A stretch of DNA of 64,000 nucleotides from Novosphingobium sp. (lineage in GTDB: Bacteria > Pseudomonadota > Alphaproteobacteria > Sphingomonadales > Sphingomonadaceae): positions 496,001 through 560,000 of the forward strand of contig JADJYM010000016.1 in assembly GCA_016719755.1 (NCBI GenBank), given 5' to 3'. Made by a program: the position numbers and the translations under genes. This document shows, in pieces, positions 26,610-34,471 of the stretch. Every line of letters starts with the position of its first letter. Position 1 is the first letter of the stretch. Under the pieces are notes generated by a model that saw only the letters and a program-made list of their open reading frames with translations, was not told the DNA's origin and did no database searches.

Positions 26610-29213
26610 ATGTCCGCACCCGCCACCCCGATGATGGTCCAGTACCTCGCGCTCAAGGCAGAGGCGGGGGATTGCCTGCTGTTCTACCGGATGGGCGATT
26701 TCTTCGAACTGTTCTTCGACGATGCCCGCACGGCGGCGCAGATCCTCGATATCGCGCTCACCAGCCGGGGCGAGCATCTGGGCGTGCCGATCCCGATGTG
26801 CGGAGTGCCGGTCCATGCGGCGGAAGGCTATCTGGCCCGGCTGATCAAGGCCGGATGCCGGGTCGCCATCGCCGAGCAGACCGAGACGCCGGAGGAGGCG
26901 AAGAAACGCGGCGGATCGAAAGCATTGGTAGCGCGCGGAATTGTCCGCTTCGTCACGGCGGGCACCCTGACCGAGGAAGCGCTGCTGGAGCCGCGCCGCG
27001 CCAACGTGCTGGCGGCGGTCTGCGAGGTGCGCGGTGCCGTGGGGGTTGCGGCCTGCGACATCTCGACCGGGCGGATGGAACTGGAACAATGCCCGCCTGA
27101 ACGGCTGGGCGCGGCGCTTGCCCGGCTGGGGGCCAGCGAGATCGTGACGCCCGAAGGCTGGGAGCTTGCCCCGCACGATGCTATTCCCCGCCCGTCGCGC
27201 GATTTTTCCAGCGACGGGGGCGAGGTGCGGCTCAGAACGCTCCACGGTGTCGCGACGCTCGATGGGTTCGGCCAGTTCGACCGGGCGATGCTGGCGGCGG
27301 CGGGCGGGCTGATCGCCTATCTCGACCATGTCGGACGCGGGCGCCTTCCGCTGCTGCTGCCTCCGGTGGCCATCTCCGGCGAATCGCGACTGGCGATGGA
27401 CGAAGCCACCCGCGCAAGTCTGGAGATTCTCTCTGCGAGTGGCGGGGGGCGGCGCGGCAGCCTGATCGAGGCGGTTGATCGCTGCGTTACCGGGGCCGGC
27501 TCGCGGCTGCTGGCCGACGACCTTTCGGCGCCGCTCACCGATGCGGATGGGATCGAGGCGCGACTGGCGCTGGTTCAGTGGCTGCTCGATGATCCGCTGT
27601 TGCGCGGCGACCTGCGCACCGTGCTGCGCGCTTTGCCTGACATTGGCCGGGCGCTTGGCCGGGTGGTTGCCGGGCGGGGTTCTCCGCGCGATCTCGGCCA
27701 GCTGCGCGACGGGCTGGCCGAAGCCCGGCGGGTTCACGATCATCTCGCCAGGCGCCAGGACAAGCCCGCGCTGCTGGAGGATCTGCTCCCCAGCCTGTCG
27801 GGCCACGGTGCGCTGACCGATCTCTATTCCCGCGCGCTGGTTCCCGCGCCGCCGACCGAGCGGGGGCAGGGCGGGTTCATCGCCGAGGGCTATGATCATG
27901 CGCTCGATGAATTGCGCCGCATTTCCGGCGATGCCCGCCGCGCAATCGCGGCGCTGGAAGCGAAGTACCGTGATCAGACCGGCATTTCCGCGCTCAAGAT
28001 CCGCCATAACGGGGTTCTGGGCTACTTCGTGGAGGTTCCCGCCCGGCACGGCGACGTGCTGATGGCGCCCGAAAGCGGCTTTACCCATCGCCAGACCATG
28101 GCCGGGGCCGTGCGGTTCAACGCCCTTGCGCTGCATGAAGAGGCAAGCCGGATCGCCGAGGCGGGCGGGCATGCGCTGGCCGCCGAGGAAGCGCATTTCG
28201 AGGAACTGATCGCCGAGGCCGTCAAGGCCCGCCACGCCATCGCCGCTACTGCCCAGGCGCTCGCCCGGATCGACGTTGCGGCAGGGCAGGCGGAACGCGC
28301 GGCGGAAGGCGGCTGGTGCAGACCGGAGATCGCGGCCGACCCTGTGCTGGAGATCGAACAGGGGCGCCACCCGGTGGTCGAGGCGGCCTTGGCGGCGAGG
28401 GGCGAGCGCTTCGTCGCCAATGACTGCCACCTCGCGCCGCAGGACCGGCTGTGGCTGGTTGGCGGGCCGAACATGGGCGGCAAATCGACCTTCCTGCGCC
28501 AGAACGCGTTGATCATTCTGCTGGCCCAGGCGGGCGGTTTCGTGCCTGCGGGGCGGGCGCGGCTGGGGCTGGTCGACCGCCTGTTCAGCCGGGTCGGCGC
28601 CTCTGACAACCTCGCGCGCGGGCGTTCGACCTTCATGGTCGAAATGGTCGAGACCGCCGCGATCCTCGCCCAGGCGAGCGAGCGCAGCTTCGTGATCCTC
28701 GACGAGGTCGGGCGCGGCACCTCGACCTACGACGGGCTGGCGCTGGCCTGGGCGGTGGTCGAGGCGGTGCACGGGGTCAACCGCTGCCGCTGCCTGTTCG
28801 CCACGCATTACCACGAACTCGCGCGGCTGGCTGACAGCTGCGAGGCGCTGAGCCTTCACCATGTCCGCGCGCGTGAGTGGAAAGGCGAACTGGTGCTGCT
28901 GCACGAGCTGGCGCCGGGGCCGGCCGAGAGTTCGTTCGGCCTGGCCGTGGCCAAGCTGGCGGGTGTGCCCGCGCCGGTGGTGGCCCGCGCCCGCACCGTG
29001 CTCGAACGACTGGAGAAGGGCCGCGCGGAAACCGGCGGGATCGCGGCCGGACTTGGCGACCTTCCATTGTTCGCCGCCGCTGCCGAAGCCCGGCGGGAGA
29101 GCGTCGATGCGGTGCGCGAACGACTCGCGGCGCTTGACATCGACGCGCTCTCCCCGCGCGAGGCGCTGGACCTGCTCTACGAGTTGAAGCGCGAGGCCGA
29201 AAACCTTCCTTAA
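26610..29213 (+). CDS. mutS: DNA mismatch repair protein MutS
   Basis: An 867-residue complete MutS. The mismatch-recognition Phe-x-Glu lies in YRMGDFFELFFDDA near the N-terminus, followed by connector, core and clamp domains (DQTGISALKIRHNGVLGYF). The ATPase has Walker A VGGPNMGGKSTFLRQ, the Walker B and signature region VILDEVGRGTSTYDGLALAW, and FATHYHELARLA. C-terminal helix-turn-helix for dimerisation (LSPREALDLLYELKREAE). It binds base mismatches and recruits MutL. Confidence 0.96.
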   Translation: MSAPATPMMVQYLALKAEAGDCLLFYRMGDFFELFFDDARTAAQILDIALTSRGEHLGVPIPMCGVPVHAAEGYLARLIKAGCRVAIAEQTETPEEAKKRGGSKALVARGIVRFVTAGTLTEEALLEPRRANVLAAVCEVRGAVGVAACDISTGRMELEQCPPERLGAALARLGASEIVTPEGWELAPHDAIPRPSRDFSSDGGEVRLRTLHGVATLDGFGQFDRAMLAAAGGLIAYLDHVGRGRLPLLLPPVAISGESRLAMDEATRASLEILSASGGGRRGSLIEAVDRCVTGAGSRLLADDLSAPLTDADGIEARLALVQWLLDDPLLRGDLRTVLRALPDIGRALGRVVAGRGSPRDLGQLRDGLAEARRVHDHLARRQDKPALLEDLLPSLSGHGALTDLYSRALVPAPPTERGQGGFIAEGYDHALDELRRISGDARRAIAALEAKYRDQTGISALKIRHNGVLGYFVEVPARHGDVLMAPESGFTHRQTMAGAVRFNALALHEEASRIAEAGGHALAAEEAHFEELIAEAVKARHAIAATAQALARIDVAAGQAERAAEGGWCRPEIAADPVLEIEQGRHPVVEAALAARGERFVANDCHLAPQDRLWLVGGPNMGGKSTFLRQNALIILLAQAGGFVPAGRARLGLVDRLFSRVGASDNLARGRSTFMVEMVETAAILAQASERSFVILDEVGRGTSTYDGLALAWAVVEAVHGVNRCRCLFATHYHELARLADSCEALSLHHVRAREWKGELVLLHELAPGPAESSFGLAVAKLAGVPAPVVARARTVLERLEKGRAETGGIAAGLGDLPLFAAAAEARRESVDAVRERLAALDIDALSPREALDLLYELKREAENLP

Positions 29214-29238
29214 CCGGGTGGGCGCTAGGCTGCGCGCC

Positions 29239-29433
29239 ATGTTCGGCTTCGGACCCCGCCTGACCACCGTATTCGCCAGCCGCTGGAAGGCGCTGCTGTG
29301 GTCGGCCGGCATCCTGCTGACCGCCTATTGCACCGTACCGTCCGCAGAGCAGACCGCCCAGAAGGAAGCTGCCCAGACAGCAGCCGCGCAGCCAGCCGCC
29401 GCGCCCCACAAGTCGCCCTGGGCCAAGGACTGA
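29239..29433 (+). CDS. Small single-span membrane protein
   Basis: A 64-residue frame directly after mutS, starting MFGFGPRLTTVFASRWKALLW. It has one hydrophobic segment (about residues 15-33, ending AYCTVPS) and then an Ala/Gln/Lys tail (AEQTAQKEAAQTAAAQPAAAP). An ATG with a preceding GGGTGGGC stretch is weak as a ribosome site; translation may be coupled to mutS. No family recognised. A lipoprotein reading around the Cys is possible but the lipobox is poor. Confidence 0.5.
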   Translation: MFGFGPRLTTVFASRWKALLWSAGILLTAYCTVPSAEQTAQKEAAQTAAAQPAAAPHKSPWAKD

Positions 29434-29436
29434 GCC

Positions 29437-30672
29437 TCAGAGCCGGTCCATCTCGGCCACTGCTCGGGCGATGATCGCATCCTTGCTCCAGCGTTCCTCG
29501 GCCCGCCGTCGTGCTTCTGCGCCCAGCCTTTCGCGGGCATCGGGATCATCCGCCAGCGCGGTGATCGAAGCGGCGAGCGCTGCGGCATCCCCCGGTGCCG
29601 ACAGCGCACCGCAGCCGTCGACTTCGGCGTAGAGTCCAGTTCCGGGCTCGGTCGTCGCCACCACGGGCCTGCCCGAGGCGAGCATGTTGGTGAGCTTGGA
29701 CGGCAGCACCAGGTCCGCTGCCCCCGCGATCTGGGGCAGGAGGTGCAGGTCGGCCACGGCGAGCATCGCCCCCATCCGTTCCGCTGGCTGAAGGTCGTGC
29801 AGCTGGATATTGGTCAGGCCCTTCGCCTGTGCCTCCAGCGCCGCGCGGTTCGGACCTTCGCCGCAGATGACGAAGGCAATGTCGCTGCGGTTCGCCAGCA
29901 GCCGGGCAGCCTCGACCAGGATCTCGATGCCCTGCTTGCGTGCGATATTGCCTGAATAGAGCGCGACGACGCGCTGCCCCAGTCCCCATTCGTTCCGGAT
30001 CTGCTCTGCCCCCGCCGGATCGGGAACGAAGCGCGCGTCAGCCCAGTTGCGCAGCTCCACCACACGGTCGCGGGGGATGCCCTTGGCCGCCAGCTTGGCG
30101 CACATCTGCGGGCTGATCGTCGAAACCCGGTCGCCCAGGCGCAGCAGGCGGGCTTCCAGCCAGCGGGCCAGCCGCGCGGGCAGGCCCTGGGTCTTGAGCA
30201 GCCCGGTCGCAAGCGCGGCTTCGACCTCGAAGTCCTGGACATGGATCCACAGCTTCGCGCCGGCCAGCCGCGCCGCGATCCAGGCGGTGATTACGCCAAG
30301 CAGGGCCGGGGCCACCGTGATGACCAGCTGCGGTCTCGCTTGACGTGAGCGCAGCGCCCGCCCCAGCGCAGGCCCCAGCGCGGAGAGCGCGAAGCTGGCG
30401 AGGTGGATGATCCGCTTTGCCCCGCCCGGATCGGCCGGGATGTAGTGCGGACAGCGAGTGACGGCGATGCCGCTTTCCGTGGCCGTGCGCCAGGCGCTCG
30501 CGGGATAGCCCGGGTAGGGGCGCCACTGCGGGTAGTAGGGCTGTCCGGCAATTACTTCCAACACCGCGCCATGCTGTGCCAGCGCTTCGGCCAGCCCTTG
30601 CGTATAAGGCCCGATGCCGACCGGCTCGGGCGCATAGTTCAATCCGATTACCAGAATGCGATCCCGTTTCAT
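29437..30672 (-). CDS. Glycosyltransferase family 4, WcaI-like
   Basis: A 411-residue GT-B glycosyltransferase. The N-terminal Rossmann domain starts ILVIGLNYAPEPVGIGPYTQGLAEAL, the WcaI-type opening seen in colanic acid synthesis, with GQPYYPQWRPYPGYP. The C-terminal donor domain has ALYSGNIARKQGIEILVEAA, FVICGEGPNRAALE and LVLPSKLTNMLASGRPVVAT with the E/P-rich donor site. It overlaps the nucleotidyltransferase gene upstream by ATGA and probably acts in exopolysaccharide assembly. Confidence 0.83.
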   Translation of the reverse strand: MKRDRILVIGLNYAPEPVGIGPYTQGLAEALAQHGAVLEVIAGQPYYPQWRPYPGYPASAWRTATESGIAVTRCPHYIPADPGGAKRIIHLASFALSALGPALGRALRSRQARPQLVITVAPALLGVITAWIAARLAGAKLWIHVQDFEVEAALATGLLKTQGLPARLARWLEARLLRLGDRVSTISPQMCAKLAAKGIPRDRVVELRNWADARFVPDPAGAEQIRNEWGLGQRVVALYSGNIARKQGIEILVEAARLLANRSDIAFVICGEGPNRAALEAQAKGLTNIQLHDLQPAERMGAMLAVADLHLLPQIAGAADLVLPSKLTNMLASGRPVVATTEPGTGLYAEVDGCGALSAPGDAAALAASITALADDPDARERLGAEARRRAEERWSKDAIIARAVAEMDRL

Positions 30673-31847
30673 GCCGCGCCGTCGAACCAGCGGCTGAGCC
30701 GGGCCAGCTCGCGCGACTGGCGGCGCACATCGGCGCGGGAAAGGTCGCCCGCCACCCGGCCAAGCCGCGATAGCGCCCAGCCGAGCCGCCCGCCCTCGCT
30801 GGCCATTTCGCGCACGGCTGGCGCCTCGCCGTCAGCGGTGCGGGTGCCGCTCATGCGGGTGACCAGGCCCCGCCAGCCGCCCTTGAGCACGGTTGCGGCA
30901 AATCCCGCAGTCGCGCAGCTATCCGGCTCCTGGAACAGCAGCTGGACCGTGCCGTCCAGCACGGCGATCGGTGGAGGCGGGCCGGAGTCAGCCGTATAGT
31001 CGATGGGAACGTCCGCGCGGTTGAGCGCGGTGAGGTCCAGCACCAGCCGCGCGCCGTCGCGCCAGCCTTCGTCCCGGCCGCGCTGCCAGAACGCCGCCCA
31101 GTCGATCCGTTCCCTGCGCAGCAGAAAATCGATGTCCGCCAGCACGCGTGGCCCGCAATCGAACCGGTGCGCATAGGCGGCGTGAATGATCAGATGAACC
31201 AGCATATCCTCTGCGCCGGGGTAGGATACGCCGTCAATCCGCACCGCGCGGGCGCGCACGGCCGTCTCGTCAGGCTCCGGGCTGAAATGGTCCAGCGCGC
31301 CATGGGGATCGGCCATGCGGTGGTGAAGTTCGATCATGGAACCGCGCGGACCGACCAGGGTGGGCAGATGCTTTTCAAGCCGGACCATGTCGGCCAGCGG
31401 AATTTCCTCAGGGTAAGCCTGGGCATAGCCGGCGCGCTTGAGCAGGGCATAGCCTTCCAGCACGGTTTCAGTGTCGAGCAGCACATCCAGATCGTACATC
31501 GGCCGCTGGGCGGGATCGGGATAGGCATAGGGTGCAAGCCAGGCGCCTTTCAGCGCCAGCGGCGCGAAGCCTGCGCTTTCCAGCAGCGCGGTGCAGTCCT
31601 TCAGTTCCGCCGTGCGCGCCAGCGCGAGCAGGGCCGCTTCGCGGAAGGCCGCGCGCCAGTTTGCGGCGATCTGTTCCGGGATTGCCGGATTGTCCTGGTG
31701 CTGGGCATGAAGCAGCGGCTGCAGGCGGCGCAGTGCGGCCATGCGGTCGATCCAGTCCCAGTCAGCATCGTTCAGTCCGCCCAGGTCCGGCTGACGGACA
31801 TTGCCGAACAGGTCGAGCAGCACCCGCCGCAGCGCACCGGGCGGCAT
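30669..31847 (-). CDS. Nucleotidyltransferase-fold protein (NTP_transf_5 family)
   Basis: A 392-residue protein with the NTP_transf_5 core: FAPLALKGAWLAPYAYPDPAQRPMYDLDVLL in two pieces, where MYDLDVL supplies the metal-binding Asp pair, plus IELHHRMADPHGALDHF and a HLIIHAAYAHRFDCGPRVLADIDFLL region. The family occurs in polysaccharide clusters, including exosortase-A loci; its reaction is not established. Starts 12 bases after lptA and overlaps the following glycosyltransferase, so the five minus-strand genes from rnd appear to be one transcript. Confidence 0.78.
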   Translation of the reverse strand: MPPGALRRVLLDLFGNVRQPDLGGLNDADWDWIDRMAALRRLQPLLHAQHQDNPAIPEQIAANWRAAFREAALLALARTAELKDCTALLESAGFAPLALKGAWLAPYAYPDPAQRPMYDLDVLLDTETVLEGYALLKRAGYAQAYPEEIPLADMVRLEKHLPTLVGPRGSMIELHHRMADPHGALDHFSPEPDETAVRARAVRIDGVSYPGAEDMLVHLIIHAAYAHRFDCGPRVLADIDFLLRRERIDWAAFWQRGRDEGWRDGARLVLDLTALNRADVPIDYTADSGPPPPIAVLDGTVQLLFQEPDSCATAGFAATVLKGGWRGLVTRMSGTRTADGEAPAVREMASEGGRLGWALSRLGRVAGDLSRADVRRQSRELARLSRWFDGAA

Positions 31848-31859
31848 GGCAGATCGAGC

Positions 31860-32429
31860 TCAGTTGCCGCGCTTGGGGACCGAGAAGCTCCCCGAGACGC
31901 GCCCGCCGGAAGTGGAGCCGACCCCGCTGGCCGAAGAGCCGCCGCCAGCGCGTCCATCGACACTTGCGACTCCGCTGTCGAGATCGATCACCAGTCGGCC
32001 GCCGTTCAGCGTGTCGCCCCCGCGCCGCAGCGCGACATTGCCGGCCAGCGTGATGATCCGGCGGTCGAAATCGTAGATCGCCACATCGCCCCGCGCGCTT
32101 TCGCCGCCGCGATTGACCTGGACCCCGCCGGTCGCGTCGATGCGGTGGATCTGGAGCGATCCCGTATCGCTGAAGGCAACCGTGGTGCGGGCCGCCTGCA
32201 ACCGCAGCCCGCCCTGGCTGATGTCGACATTGCCGGCCAGCACCACGCGGTTCTGGCGATCCTGTAGCTCGATATGATCGGCGGCATAGCTGACAGGGGC
32301 ATCGCTGTTGTGGCCGGAAAGCGCCTGGGCACCGCTCTGGCTGATCGCCACGATTCCGAGAGTGCCGATGGCGAAGCCGCCCAGCAGAGAGCGCAGCGCG
32401 AGCGAGACAGTCGAAGCCTTGGCCATCAC
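31860..32429 (-). CDS. lptA: LPS transport periplasmic protein LptA
   Basis: A 189-residue exported protein of the OstA/LptA fold. A hydrophobic leader covers residues 8-36 (ALRSLLGGFAIGTLGIVAI). The beta-jellyroll has the family phrases YAADHIELQDRQNRVVLAGNVDISQGGLRLQA, RIDATGGVQVNRGGESARGD and RIITLAGNVALRRGGDTLNGGRLVIDL. LptA bridges LptC and LptD to carry LPS (or, in LPS-poor sphingomonads, related lipids) across the periplasm. A Gly/Ser-rich tail follows. Start is one of two tandem ATGs overlapping the lptC stop. Confidence 0.88.
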   Translation of the reverse strand: MMAKASTVSLALRSLLGGFAIGTLGIVAISQSGAQALSGHNSDAPVSYAADHIELQDRQNRVVLAGNVDISQGGLRLQAARTTVAFSDTGSLQIHRIDATGGVQVNRGGESARGDVAIYDFDRRIITLAGNVALRRGGDTLNGGRLVIDLDSGVASVDGRAGGGSSASGVGSTSGGRVSGSFSVPKRGN

Positions 32430-33070
32430 GGCATCCTCAATTTGCCGGGCGCCATCAGCAGCCGGGCATTGCCATCAAGCGCGACAGTGCGCGCTTCAAG
32501 GTCGGCCACTATCCGCTCGGCGCTGAAAGTGCCAGCGGGAATGGCTCCCGAAACCCCGCCGGAACCGGTCACCCGGCGTCCCTTGAGGTCAATTTCGACA
32601 TTGCGCGAGGTCATGCGGTACCCGTCGGCGGCGGTGAAGGTCACCGGGCCGGTCACGGTCACTTCCTCGGTATCGTAGTCATAGGCGCCGCCAATCGCGG
32701 AAAGCTGCGCCAGCCCGTCGCTCAGCAGGATTCGCGCGGCCAGGTTTTCCATCTTCACCACCGGTTCGGCAGATGAGACCTGGACAGCAGAACCGGCAGT
32801 AACGGTGAAGGGGCGACCCTCGTTGTCCACCCCGCGATACATCGCGTTGGAGACGCGCAGCCGTTCGCTGACCACGGCCACCTTGGTCCGGTCGAGCAGA
32901 AAGCTGATTTCGTTCTTGGGAAACAGCGGACCGACGATCATCGCCGCCGCAACCACGCCGACCGCGCCCGGCAGCCACTTTGCCAGTAGACGCACACGGC
33001 GGTCGTGCGAGCCCCCCGGGGCTGCCCAGTGGCGGCGCTGGTCGCGGATCTTGTCGGCGGCTTCGGTCAT
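32426..33070 (-). CDS. lptC: LPS export protein LptC
   Basis: A 214-residue single-span inner-membrane protein. The transmembrane segment is at about residues 33-50 (LPGAVGVVAAAMIVGPLF), followed by a periplasmic beta-jellyroll (VSNAMYRGVDNEGRPFTVTAGSAVQ, ENLAARILLSDGLAQLSAIGG, GYRMTSRNVEIDLKGRRVTG). It hands lipid from LptBFG to LptA. Overlaps lptA by ATGATGG, confirming the pair. Confidence 0.87.
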   Translation of the reverse strand: MTEAADKIRDQRRHWAAPGGSHDRRVRLLAKWLPGAVGVVAAAMIVGPLFPKNEISFLLDRTKVAVVSERLRVSNAMYRGVDNEGRPFTVTAGSAVQVSSAEPVVKMENLAARILLSDGLAQLSAIGGAYDYDTEEVTVTGPVTFTAADGYRMTSRNVEIDLKGRRVTGSGGVSGAIPAGTFSAERIVADLEARTVALDGNARLLMAPGKLRMP

Positions 33071-33091
33071 TGCGGGGTCAGGCCGGAATGC

Positions 33092-33712
33092 TCATGATTC
33101 GTGGCTGAAGATGTCTTTGTCGGCCCAGCCGGCAAGATCAAGCCGCGCGCGGTGGGGCAGATAGTCGAACGCGGCCTGAGCTGCCTCGGTGCGGTGCTCG
33201 CGCGCAAGCCGCTCGATCAGGATTGTGTGCATGGCGTGGAGATAGCGCACATCCGATGCGGCATATTCACGCTGCGCCTCGCTCAGTTCAGGTGCGCCCC
33301 AGTCGCTCGACTGCTGCTGCTTGGACAGTTCCTTGCCCAGCAATTCACGCACCAGATCCTTCAGGCCATGCCGGTCGGTATAGGTGCGGGTCAGCTTGCT
33401 GGCGATCTTGGTGCAGAACACCGGGGCGGCGGTGACGCCCAGGTAATGCTCGATCGCGGCAAGATCGAATCGCGCAAAGTGATAGAGCTTCACGCGGTCC
33501 GGATCGGCCAGCACGGCCTTTAGGTTGGGCGCATCGAAGCGTGAATCCGGCGCGAAGCGGACAAGATGCTCGTCGCCCCTGCCGTCGGAAATCTGCACCA
33601 GGCACAGCCGGTCGCGCGGGGTGATCAGCCCCATGGTTTCGGTATCGACCGCAACCGGCCCGGGCGCGAGCACGCCTTCGGGGAGATCTTCTTCGTGGAG
33701 ATAGACAGCCAT
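33092..33712 (-). CDS. rnd: Ribonuclease D-type 3'-5' exonuclease
   Basis: A 206-residue DEDDy exonuclease containing only the catalytic domain, without HRDC, as usual in alphaproteobacteria. Exo I is AVDTETMGL (D23, E25), Exo II is YHFARFDLAAIEHYLG, and Exo III is YAASDVRYLHAMH with the Tyr-x3-Asp pair. The middle has KIASKLTRTYTDRHGLKDL. It acts in tRNA or RNA 3' processing. The ATG chosen fits family length. Confidence 0.88.
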   Translation of the reverse strand: MAVYLHEEDLPEGVLAPGPVAVDTETMGLITPRDRLCLVQISDGRGDEHLVRFAPDSRFDAPNLKAVLADPDRVKLYHFARFDLAAIEHYLGVTAAPVFCTKIASKLTRTYTDRHGLKDLVRELLGKELSKQQQSSDWGAPELSEAQREYAASDVRYLHAMHTILIERLAREHRTEAAQAAFDYLPHRARLDLAGWADKDIFSHES

Positions 33713-33778
33713 ATCGCCAAAGTGCTTAGGCCGATCCGCGCGGCGTGGAAAGCCCCGCAATCATGGGAGTGTGCGGGC

Positions 33779-34468
33779 GTGGCCAACAGCGATGCGGTTC
33801 CCGAAAGCTGGCGAGAGGCGCTGGCCCCGGTCCTGGCCAGTTCGAAGTCGCGCGCGCTGGGCGGTTTCCTCACCGCCGAGGAGGCGGGCGGCAAGCGAAT
33901 CTACCCGCCGCGTGGGTGCAGGCTGGCGGCCCTGGAGCTCACTCCGCTCGATCGGGTCAAGGTTGTGATCCTGGGCCAGGATCCCTACCACGGGCCAGGC
34001 CAGGCGCACGGCCTGTCGTTTTCGGTGCAGGACGGCGTGAAAGTGCCCCCTAGCCTGCTGAACATCTACAAGGAACTGGAAAGCGACCTTGGCCTGCCGC
34101 GTCCCGCGCATGGCAACCTGACCAGCTGGGCGCGCCAGGGCGTGCTGCTGCTCAACGCCGCGCTGACCGTGGAGGACGGCAAGCCCGCATCGCACCAGGG
34201 CAAGGGGTGGGAGGAGATCACCGATGCGGTGGTCGCCGCAGTTGCCGCCAAGGCGGACCCTTGCGTTTTCCTGCTGTGGGGCAGCCATGCCCGCAAAAAG
34301 GCGGCGAGCGTCCCGGGGCTGGGGGCGGGCACCCATCACCTGGTTCTCACCGCACCGCATCCCAGCCCGTTATCTGCCCATTCCGGCTGGTTCGGCTGCC
34401 GCCATTTCAGTAAGGCCAATGCCTTTCTGGAGGAACAAGGACGCGGCGCGGTGGACTGGCGTGTCTGA
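33779..34468 (+). CDS. ung: Uracil-DNA glycosylase
   Basis: A 229-residue family-1 UDG. The water-activating loop is LGQDPYHGPGQAHGLSFSV (catalytic Asp68), the uracil-specificity and minor-groove segments are VLLLNAALTVEDGKPASH and FLLWGSHARKKA, and the leucine loop is HPSPLSAHSGWFG with catalytic His. A GTG start is used; it gives the normal family length, and the region upstream overlaps the divergent rnd promoter. Removes uracil from DNA in base excision repair. Confidence 0.93.
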   Translation: MANSDAVPESWREALAPVLASSKSRALGGFLTAEEAGGKRIYPPRGCRLAALELTPLDRVKVVILGQDPYHGPGQAHGLSFSVQDGVKVPPSLLNIYKELESDLGLPRPAHGNLTSWARQGVLLLNAALTVEDGKPASHQGKGWEEITDAVVAAVAAKADPCVFLLWGSHARKKAASVPGLGAGTHHLVLTAPHPSPLSAHSGWFGCRHFSKANAFLEEQGRGAVDWRV

Positions 34469-34471
34469 CGA

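Noticed and set aside
26526-29312. 928-residue minus-strand frame across mutS
   Set aside because: Antisense shadow of a complete mutS; the sequence is Arg/Gln/Pro-rich with no motif.
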